This document shows, piece by piece, positions 1-5,337 of a DNA stretch of 5,337 nucleotides. Under the pieces are notes generated by a model. It was not told the DNA's origin, made no database searches, and was given only the letters and a program-made list of their open reading frames with translations. This stretch comes from Sediminibacterium sp. Its GTDB lineage: Bacteria; Bacteroidota; Bacteroidia; Chitinophagales; Chitinophagaceae. Location of the stretch: the NCBI GenBank assembly GCA_023256555.1, contig JALRFB010000080.1:1-5337 (forward strand). Direction: 5' to 3'. Position 1 is the first letter of the stretch. Every line of letters begins with the position of its first letter. The translations under genes were made by a program, and so were the position numbers.

Positions 1-311
1 CTAGGTGCAGGATTACCTGCTTGAGGAAGTGGAGTTACTGTGCCAATTTCAATAAATCCAAAACCTAGTAAGGCCAGCACATCTAAATGTTCTGCATTTT
101 TATCAAATCCAGCCCCTAGGCCAACTGGATTGGGAAAGTCTAGACCAAAAACCTTTTTTTGAAGGTTATTGTTTTTATACTGGAAGGTATTGGCCATCCA
201 ATTATGAACAAAAGGTATTGCAGCCGCTGCATGAAGGCCTTGCATGGATAGCTTATGGGCTGTTTCAGGAGGGAATAAAAACAAACCGTTTTTAATAAGT
301 GGATAGATCAT
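1..311 (-). CDS. pyrD: Dihydroorotate dehydrogenase (quinone), class 2, N-terminal part
   Basis: This is the fourth step of de novo UMP synthesis: FMN-dependent oxidation of dihydroorotate to orotate with transfer of electrons to membrane quinone. The reverse strand reads 103 codons from ATG at 311-309 with no stop. Residues 1-40 resemble the amphipathic N-terminal membrane-binding helices of class 2 enzymes (MIYPLIKNGLF, then PPETAHKLS). Residues 60-74 read PNPVGLGAGFDKNAE, and residues 83-101 match the conserved GFGFIEIGTVTP...Q.GNP block. By alignment from memory with E. coli PyrD, K71 corresponds to Lys66 and T91 to Thr86 near FMN. The family is about 340 residues, so roughly 240 C-terminal residues, including the catalytic Ser region, lie beyond position 1. 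This start fits the family N-terminus. No Shine-Dalgarno is visible upstream. The gene is divergent from the thiolase gene. Identification is secure; only the missing part is unverified. Confidence 0.95.
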   Translation of the reverse strand, partial: MIYPLIKNGLFLFPPETAHKLSMQGLHAAAAIPFVHNWMANTFQYKNNNLQKKVFGLDFPNPVGLGAGFDKNAEHLDVLALLGFGFIEIGTVTPLPQAGNPAP

Positions 312-352
312 GCCCCGAAATTACAATGAAATATTTAGTTGCATAAACAACC

Positions 353-386
353 TTTTGAAAAAATGACTACTTTTAGGGTAGAATTG
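353..386 (+). promoter_or_regulatory. Candidate Bacteroidota-type promoter for the thiolase gene
   Basis: TTTTG at 353-357 fits the Bacteroidota -33 box (TTTG). TAGAATTG at 379-386 fits the -7 box TAnnTTTG with one mismatch. The spacer is 21 bases, within the range known for these promoters. Transcription would begin near 391-394, leaving a leader of about 15 bases before ATG 408. The boxes were matched by eye in AT-rich DNA, so chance matches are possible. Confidence 0.35.
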
Positions 387-407
387 ATTCTTTTTAAACA
401 TCATTTT

Positions 408-1583
408 ATGCAAGAAGCTTATATCGTTGCTGGATTTAGAACAGCTATTACCAAGAGTAAAAAAGGTGGGTTTAGATTTATGCGTTCTGACGAATTAGCC
501 ATTGAAGTAATCAAAGGTCTAATGCAATCTCTTCCAATGTTGGACCATAAATTAGTAGACGATGTAATTGTAGGTAATGCTGTACCAGAAGCAGAACAGG
601 GTTTGCAATTTGGAAGAATGATTTCTGCAAAAGCATTAGGAATTGAAGTGCCAGGTATTACTATTAATAGATATTGTGCAAGTGGATTAGAAAGTATAGC
701 AATGGCTACTGCTAAAATTAGAACAGGCATGGCTGATTGTATTATTGCTGGTGGAACAGAATCCATGTCCATGGTTCCTACAGCAGGCTGGAAGACAGTG
801 CCAGCCTACTCTATAGCGGAACAAGATCCAGATTTTTATTTATCGATGGGCTTAACTGCAGAAGCAGTTGCCAATGAATTTAATATTAGTAGAGAAGATC
901 AAGATGCATTTGCTTTAGCATCACATCAGAAGGCAAAGCATGCAATTGATAATGGATTTTTTAAGAATGGAATTCTTCCAATTGAAGTAAAAGAAACCTA
1001 TATCAACGAAAAAAATAAAAGAGCCACAAAATCTTATATTGTGGATACGGATGAAGGAGTAAGAGCAGATACTACTATAGAAGCATTAGCAAAATTAAAA
1101 CCAGCTTTTGCAGTAAAAGGAACAGTTACTGCAGGGAATTCTTCACAAACTTCTGATGGAGCAAGTTTTGTGATGGTGATGAGCGAATCTTTGATGAAAT
1201 CTTTGGGATTACAACCTATAGGAAGATTGGTGAATTGTGCTAGTGCTGGAGTGCATCCAAGAATTATGGGAATCGGTCCAGTAGAAGCAGTGCCAAAAGT
1301 ATTGAAGCAAGCAGGAATGAGCTTAGACCAAATTGACTTATTTGAGTTAAATGAAGCATTTGCTTCTCAGTCTTTGGCAGTCATTAAAGCCCTACAATTA
1401 GACCCAAGTAAAGTAAATATCAATGGAGGAGCCATTGCCTTAGGCCACCCTTTAGGTTGTACCGGTTCTAAACTTACTGTACAGATAATCAATGATTTAG
1501 GCAGATTAAATAAGAAGTATGGCATTGTTACTGCCTGTGTAGGTGGGGGTCAGGGTATTGCTGGGATTATTGAAAAATTATAA
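408..1583 (+). CDS. Acetyl-CoA C-acyltransferase (thiolase)
   Basis: A cytoplasmic thiolase-superfamily enzyme that cleaves 3-ketoacyl-CoA with CoA (last step of beta-oxidation) or condenses two acetyl-CoA in reverse. The 391 residues match the usual 390-395. Numbering from ATG 408, the nucleophilic cysteine is C90 in NRYCASGLES. The NEAF motif is at 315-318, the catalytic histidine is H347 in GHPLG, and the second cysteine is C377 in ACVGGGQG. AGGTESMSMVP (114-124) and ISREDQDAFA (160-169) are also typical. These positions nearly coincide with Zoogloea thiolase (C89, N316, H348, C378, from memory). The frame stays open upstream to a TTG at 339, but ATG 408 is chosen because MQEAYIVAGFRTA is the normal thiolase N-terminus and the extra 23 residues would overlap a promoter candidate. 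The motifs lean towards a degradative, broad-chain acyltransferase (FadA-like), but sequence alone does not separate this from acetoacetyl-CoA thiolase. No hydratase or dehydrogenase partner is adjacent, so it appears to be transcribed alone. Confidence 0.95.
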   Translation: MQEAYIVAGFRTAITKSKKGGFRFMRSDELAIEVIKGLMQSLPMLDHKLVDDVIVGNAVPEAEQGLQFGRMISAKALGIEVPGITINRYCASGLESIAMATAKIRTGMADCIIAGGTESMSMVPTAGWKTVPAYSIAEQDPDFYLSMGLTAEAVANEFNISREDQDAFALASHQKAKHAIDNGFFKNGILPIEVKETYINEKNKRATKSYIVDTDEGVRADTTIEALAKLKPAFAVKGTVTAGNSSQTSDGASFVMVMSESLMKSLGLQPIGRLVNCASAGVHPRIMGIGPVEAVPKVLKQAGMSLDQIDLFELNEAFASQSLAVIKALQLDPSKVNINGGAIALGHPLGCTGSKLTVQIINDLGRLNKKYGIVTACVGGGQGIAGIIEKL

Positions 1584-1606
1584 TTCCTTCTCGCTGATCA
1601 TATTTC

Positions 1607-1633
1607 CTACTTTTTTGACCAAAAATTAAGTAG
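1607..1633 (+). terminator. Weak AT-rich hairpin after the thiolase gene
   Basis: CTACTT (1607-1612) pairs with AAGTAG (1628-1633). The stem continues as TTTT (1613-1616) with AAAA (1622-1625) after a two-base bulge, giving about 10 pairs around a five-base loop. Only two pairs are G-C and no T-run follows, so it is at best a poor intrinsic terminator. It begins 24 bases after the thiolase stop. It overlaps the promoter candidate for the next gene, and the two readings compete. Confidence 0.25.
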
Positions 1634-1643
1634 CTTAGATACT
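1611..1643 (+). promoter_or_regulatory. Possible promoter for the first Asp-box gene
   Basis: TTTTTTGACC at 1611-1620 contains both a Bacteroidota-like TTTG and a sigma70-like -35 (TTGACC, 1615-1620, five of six). GATACT at 1638-1643 lies 17 bases further on and matches four of six bases of TATAAT. It fits the Bacteroidota TAnnTTTG box poorly. The implied leader is about 20 bases to ATG 1670. A promoter is expected here because the upstream gene is functionally unrelated, but this assignment is tentative. Confidence 0.25.
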
Positions 1644-1670
1644 CATTATTTTAAATTAGTAAATAAGCTA
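1631..1670. repeat. Inverted repeat TAGCTTA / TAAGCTA abutting the start codon
   Basis: TAGCTTA at 1631-1637 is perfectly complementary to TAAGCTA at 1664-1670, with 26 bases between. The right arm ends on the A of ATG 1670. In RNA this could form a seven-pair stem just at the translation start; in DNA it could be a split operator. The arms are short and AT-rich, so chance is a reasonable explanation. Confidence 0.3.
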
Positions 1671-4600
1671 TGCACATGCGTATTATTCTTTTAGGAACCA
1701 TTATGGTTGCTTCTGTTTTTACATCAGGAGAAGCCAATGCACAAAAGTCTAAAAAAGCCATTACTCCGGTGGCAAGTGTTGAAAAAATAGACATCAATAA
1801 AGCCTTTAAAAATTGGAAGCCAAGAAATATTGGACCTGCATCCATGAGTGGTCGTGTGACTACGATTGATGTAGAAGTAAATAGTCCAAACAATATTTGG
1901 ATTGGAGCAGCTTCTGGAGGTGTTTGGAAAACCAATAATAGTGGTGTTAGTTGGACACCTGTTTTTGAAGAGCAACCTATTATGAATATAGGTGCCTTAG
2001 CTATTCAACAATCTAATCCAAGTGTGGTTTGGGTAGGAACAGGTGAGGGTAATCCAAGAAACTCCATTAGCATTGGAGAAGGTATGTATAAAACTTTAGA
2101 TGCTGGTAGAACATGGAAGCGTGTTGGTTTGGAGCAAACAAGAAACATACATCGTGTTATTATAGATCCAACCAATCCTAATACTGTGTATGCTGGTGCG
2201 ATTGGAAACCCTTATGGACAAAGCAAAAATAGAGGTGTATATAAAACAACTGATGGTGGTGAAACATGGAATCAAATTTTATACACTAATGATACATCAG
2301 GTCCTGGTGATATGATTATGGATCCTTCTAACCCAAATAAATTATTTGTTGCAATGTGGCATCACTATCGTAATCCTTACCATTTAGAAAGTGGAGGAAA
2401 AGGTAGTGGTTTGTATATGACAATAGATGGAGGTAAGAATTTTATCAAATTAGGTAAAGAACATGGATTGCCAGATGGTAATTTAGGAAGAGTGGGTATT
2501 ACAATCAGTAGATCAAATCCAAACAGAGTATATGCTTTAATTGAATCAACTAAGAGTGGTTTATATAAAAGTGATGACGGTGGTTATTCATGGAAATTAG
2601 TGAACGGTCAAAAATCAATTGTAGATAATAGACCATTCTATTTCCAAGATATTATTTGTGATCCTTTGAATGAGAATACTTTATGGTATATCAGTCAAAC
2701 CGTTCAAAAAAGTATCGATGGTGGCAAGAGCTTCGAAACCATTATTCCTTATAGCGGAATTCATCCAGACCATCATGCATTCTGGATTCACCCAACTGAT
2801 AATAAATTTATGGTGGATGGCAATGATGGTGGTATAGGTATTACAAGAGATGGTGGTAAGACTTGGATGTTTGATGAAAAAATCCCAGTAGGTCAATTCT
2901 ATCATATCAATGTGGACAATGAAATTCCTTATCATGTGATGGGAGGTATGCAAGATAATGGTTCTTGGAGAGGTCCAGCTTATACTACAACACAAGGGGG
3001 TATTCGCAATTTTGATTGGGATAATTTATGGGGTGGTGATGGTTTTGACGTAATGCCTGATCCAGAAGATGCTAATTGGGTATACGCAATGAGCCAAGGT
3101 GGTTCTGTTGGAAGATATAACACTCAAACAGGCCAGTCTTCTTATATAAAACCTCCAGCACCTGATGCAAAAACATTATTGCGTTTTAACTGGAATGCTG
3201 CAATCGCACAAGATCCATTTGACAAAAAGACGATTTATTTTGGTTCTCAATTTTTACATAAGAGTACTAATAAAGGGGCAGGTTGGAAAATTATTTCTCC
3301 AGACTTAACAACTAATGATAGCTTAAAGATTGATCAAACCAACAATGGTGGTTTAAGTATAGATATTACTGGTGCGGAGAATCATTGTACTATTATTTGT
3401 ATTGCTCCAAGTGCTGTACAAAAAGATTTAATTTATGTTGGTACAGATGATGGTAAGGTACAAGTAACTACTAATGGAGGAGCCAATTGGACGGATTTAA
3501 CAGCCAATATTATAGGATTACCTAAGGGGGCATGGATTCCTCAAATTAGAACTTCATCTTATAATGCTAATGAAGTATTTGTAGTAGCTAACAATTATAG
3601 ACAAGGAGATTTTGCTCCATATATTTTTAGATCATTAGATGGTGGAAAGACTTGGACCAATATGGTAGATACAAAAAAAGTTACGGGTTATGCTTTAACT
3701 GTATTACAAGACCCAGTGGAGCCTAATTTAATTTTTGTAGGTACGGAGCAAGGATTTTATGTAAGCTTGGATAATGGTGTAAGCTACCAACAATGGAAAA
3801 ATGGATATCCTTCTGTGTCTACATATGATTTCGCTATTCAAGATAGAGAAGCAGATTTAGCTATTGCTACTTTCGGTAGAAGCTTATGGGTGTTAGATGA
3901 TATCAGACCTTTAAGAAAATTAGCTGCAACAAAAGGAGAGCAATCTAAGTTCTTTGTTAGCGCTCCAAATGCAGCTTATAATTTTTCTATCAAGAACTCT
4001 CCTTACGAGTGGAGTACTTGGGGAATGTGGGATGCTCCTAATAAGCCAACCGGATTACCTATTTCTGTTTATTTAACAGATAGCACTAAGAAAGTGAAAG
4101 TACAAATCAAAGATTTGAAAGATCAAGTAATTCGTAATTTAACATTCAAAGTAGATTCTGGTTTAAATAGAAACTATTGGGGCTTTGAGCAAAAAGGTAA
4201 AAGAGCTGCTGGTGCTCCAAAAACTGGTGGTGGAGGAAGAAGAATGTTTGATGAAGAAGGTGGTGGAGCTGCTGCTAATGAAGATGATAAAGAATTTACT
4301 GGTAGAGATGTATTGTCTGGTAAATATAAGTTTGTCATTACAGCGGGTACTAATAAAGATTCAGTATGGGTAGAAGTGAAAGACGATCCAAGATTACCTT
4401 TAAAGAATGAAGTAGTATTGGCACAAGATGCTGCTTTAGAAAAATTACAACCTGTTAATGATAAATACAATGCTGCTTTAGATTTAGTAGAAGACGCTGA
4501 AGCAACTTTAGCTGCTTTAAAGGCTGAATGGAAAGATAAAAAAGACAAAGGTGTTGATACTTTAAATAAAGCACATAAAGTAATTGCTGAAAAAGTGAAA

Positions 4601-4885
4601 GGATTAAGAGAATATATGATGGGCAAAAAGCAAGAAAAACAAGGTTATGGTACAGTGCCTGTTATTACTCCGATTGGTGTAATAAGAAATGCTAGTATGT
4701 TAATCATGGGTAAGAATACTGCACCAGCAGAACAAGAAGATGCTGCGATTGCAGCTGCTGTTGTTGCTGCAGATGGAGTTGCCGCTAAAGTAAACGCCTT
4801 CTTTGAAAAAGATTGGGCTGATTTTAGAAAATTAGTTGAATCAACTCCTATTAAGAAGTTTAAAGATGTTGAAATAATTAAATAA
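1670..4885 (+). CDS. Secreted multi-Asp-box beta-propeller protein (VPS10/sortilin-like, BNR repeats)
   Basis: A 1071-residue exported protein; the specific function is not known. Residues 1-24 form a signal peptide (hydrophobic core IILLGTIMVASVF, cleavage after ANA-24). There is no lipobox cysteine, so it should be soluble in the periplasm or exported further. ATG 1676 would also give an intact signal peptide. Residues 50-745 carry eleven Asp-box motifs (S/T-x-D/N-x-G-x-x-aromatic) at 88, 142, 193, 251, 301, 348, 392, 532, 600, 655 and 699, marking blades of one or two large beta-propellers as in sortilin/VPS10 and GH74-type folds. The stretch GNDGGIGITRDGGKTW (384-399) is typical of the group. 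Residues 795-905 look like a beta-sandwich with a Gly/Ala/acidic insertion at 842-875. Residues 917-985 are charged, helical and coiled-coil-like, followed by an Ala-rich helix near 1022-1045. No obvious type IX sorting tail is seen at the C-terminus. Databases often call such proteins 'glycosyl hydrolase', but Asp-boxes are structural and no catalytic set is evident. A paralogue follows directly. Confidence 0.88.
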   Translation: MHMRIILLGTIMVASVFTSGEANAQKSKKAITPVASVEKIDINKAFKNWKPRNIGPASMSGRVTTIDVEVNSPNNIWIGAASGGVWKTNNSGVSWTPVFEEQPIMNIGALAIQQSNPSVVWVGTGEGNPRNSISIGEGMYKTLDAGRTWKRVGLEQTRNIHRVIIDPTNPNTVYAGAIGNPYGQSKNRGVYKTTDGGETWNQILYTNDTSGPGDMIMDPSNPNKLFVAMWHHYRNPYHLESGGKGSGLYMTIDGGKNFIKLGKEHGLPDGNLGRVGITISRSNPNRVYALIESTKSGLYKSDDGGYSWKLVNGQKSIVDNRPFYFQDIICDPLNENTLWYISQTVQKSIDGGKSFETIIPYSGIHPDHHAFWIHPTDNKFMVDGNDGGIGITRDGGKTWMFDEKIPVGQFYHINVDNEIPYHVMGGMQDNGSWRGPAYTTTQGGIRNFDWDNLWGGDGFDVMPDPEDANWVYAMSQGGSVGRYNTQTGQSSYIKPPAPDAKTLLRFNWNAAIAQDPFDKKTIYFGSQFLHKSTNKGAGWKIISPDLTTNDSLKIDQTNNGGLSIDITGAENHCTIICIAPSAVQKDLIYVGTDDGKVQVTTNGGANWTDLTANIIGLPKGAWIPQIRTSSYNANEVFVVANNYRQGDFAPYIFRSLDGGKTWTNMVDTKKVTGYALTVLQDPVEPNLIFVGTEQGFYVSLDNGVSYQQWKNGYPSVSTYDFAIQDREADLAIATFGRSLWVLDDIRPLRKLAATKGEQSKFFVSAPNAAYNFSIKNSPYEWSTWGMWDAPNKPTGLPISVYLTDSTKKVKVQIKDLKDQVIRNLTFKVDSGLNRNYWGFEQKGKRAAGAPKTGGGGRRMFDEEGGGAAANEDDKEFTGRDVLSGKYKFVITAGTNKDSVWVEVKDDPRLPLKNEVVLAQDAALEKLQPVNDKYNAALDLVEDAEATLAALKAEWKDKKDKGVDTLNKAHKVIAEKVKGLREYMMGKKQEKQGYGTVPVITPIGVIRNASMLIMGKNTAPAEQEDAAIAAAVVAADGVAAKVNAFFEKDWADFRKLVESTPIKKFKDVEIIK

Positions 4886-4888
4886 TCA

Positions 4889-4919
4889 CAAAGAGTCTCT
4901 TCGGAGACTCTTTGCTTTA
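4889..4919 (+). terminator. Strong UUCG-loop hairpin, intrinsic terminator
   Basis: CAAAGAGTCTC (4889-4899) and GAGACTCTTTG (4904-4914) form a perfect 11-pair stem closed by C-G around a TTCG loop (4900-4903), the extra-stable cUUCGg tetraloop. The stem starts four bases after the TAA at 4883-4885. The following CTTTAT is only a short T-run, so termination may be partial. On the other strand the stem is followed by TGATTATTTAATT, also T-rich. It separates two tandem paralogous genes. Confidence 0.85.
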
Positions 4920-4945
4920 TATCTCTAAGAAGAAAAATATATAAT

Positions 4946-5337
4946 ATGAAAAAAACGATTGCCATTGTCTTACTAATGATTGCAGCAAACGCAACAGGTG
5001 TAATGGCGCAAAAGAAAAAAATAAATACAGTTGTTCAGACAGCAAGTATTACACAAGATCCTATCATTAAAGCCCAAAATTTTAGATTGGTTGGCCCATT
5101 CAGAGGAGGTAGAGCTGCTGCTGGTGTAGGTTCTTTTTCTGATCCTAACACATTTTATATGGGTACTACTGGCGGGGGCGTTTGGAAAACAAACGATGCA
5201 GGTGCAAATTGGAAAAATATTTCAGATGGTCAGTTTGGTGGAACCATTGGTTCTATCGCCATTGCTCCTTCTAATGAATCTATTATTTATGTTGGTGAAG
5301 GAGAAAATACCATGCGTGGTAATGTGAGTGAAGGATT
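4946..5337 (+). CDS. Second secreted Asp-box (VPS10/sortilin-like) protein, N-terminal part
   Basis: An open frame of 130 complete codons from ATG 4946 that runs off the window end. Residues 1-21 form a signal peptide (MKKTIAIVLLMIAANATGVMA, cleavage before Q22) with no lipobox cysteine. The mature start QKKK resembles QKSKK in the upstream protein. Residues 46-130 align with residues 52-137 of that neighbour: RLVGPFRGGR with RNIGPASMSGR, TGGGVWKTNDAGANW with ASGGVWKTNNSGVSW, and VGEGENTMRGNVSEG with VGTGEGNPRNSISIGEG. One Asp-box is present at 82-89 (TNDAGANW). The pair is therefore a tandem duplication of the same propeller family, not two halves of one broken gene, since each has its own signal peptide. 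An A-rich stretch (4931-4944) precedes the start instead of a Shine-Dalgarno. Family length of about 1000 residues suggests most of it is missing. The function is unknown. Confidence 0.88.
   Translation, partial: MKKTIAIVLLMIAANATGVMAQKKKINTVVQTASITQDPIIKAQNFRLVGPFRGGRAAAGVGSFSDPNTFYMGTTGGGVWKTNDAGANWKNISDGQFGGTIGSIAIAPSNESIIYVGEGENTMRGNVSEG

Noticed and set aside
312..407. A pyrD promoter on the minus strand (TAATTTCG at about 314-321 as a -7 box)
   Set aside because: The spacing to the nearest TTG is about 24 bases, and the transcription start would fall at or within the start codon. There is not enough support to annotate it.
419..772. A minus-strand open frame opposite the thiolase
   Set aside because: It is antisense to a strongly conserved enzyme with intact catalytic motifs, and its translation shows no family resemblance.
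2681..2995. A minus-strand open frame opposite the propeller region, His/Ile/Thr-rich
   Set aside because: It is a shadow of the repeated Asp-box coding sequence and has no start context or motif of its own.
1910..3790. Repeated DNA words such as GATGGTGGTAAGACTTGG across the large gene
   Set aside because: They are codon-level echoes of the protein Asp-box motif, in frame and irregularly spaced, so they are not an independent DNA repeat or CRISPR array.
4174..4626. A 150-codon open frame on the minus strand inside the Asp-box gene
   Set aside because: It lies wholly antisense to a well-supported gene in a compositionally biased (Gly/Ala/Lys-rich) part. Its translation is Ser/Ala/Leu-rich with no recognisable family, as expected for a shadow frame.

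Overview
The window looks like a chromosomal segment from a Bacteroidota bacterium, plausibly a Chitinophagales/Chitinophagaceae relative. The reasons are the AT-rich coding style (AGA for Arg, TTA for Leu), starts preceded by A-rich stretches rather than a clear Shine-Dalgarno, possible Bacteroidota-type TTTG / TAnnTTTG promoter boxes, and large exported Asp-box (BNR/VPS10-like) proteins, which are common in that phylum. The genus is inferred from general character only.

Layout. Positions 1-311 (minus strand) hold the N-terminal third of a class 2 dihydroorotate dehydrogenase (pyrD), cut by the window edge. A 96-base divergent intergenic region (312-407) carries a candidate promoter for the next gene. 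Positions 408-1583 (plus) encode a complete 391-residue thiolase with all catalytic residues. After an 86-base gap with a weak hairpin and a possible promoter, 1670-4885 (plus) encodes a 1071-residue secreted multi-Asp-box beta-propeller protein of the sortilin/VPS10-like type, often labelled 'glycosyl hydrolase' in databases. A near-perfect terminator-like hairpin with a UUCG loop (4889-4914) follows. Then 4946-5337 (plus) holds the first 130 codons of a second, paralogous secreted Asp-box protein that runs off the window.

How the genes relate. pyrD (pyrimidine synthesis) and the thiolase (acyl-CoA metabolism) are housekeeping genes that point away from each other and share no evident pathway. 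The two Asp-box genes form a tandem paralogous pair, probably expressed together, with the hairpin between them likely setting their relative levels or processing. I see no mobile element, CRISPR array, tRNA or rRNA, and no clear undescribed system. The most interesting part is the paralogous pair of function-unknown secreted propeller proteins and the hairpin between them.
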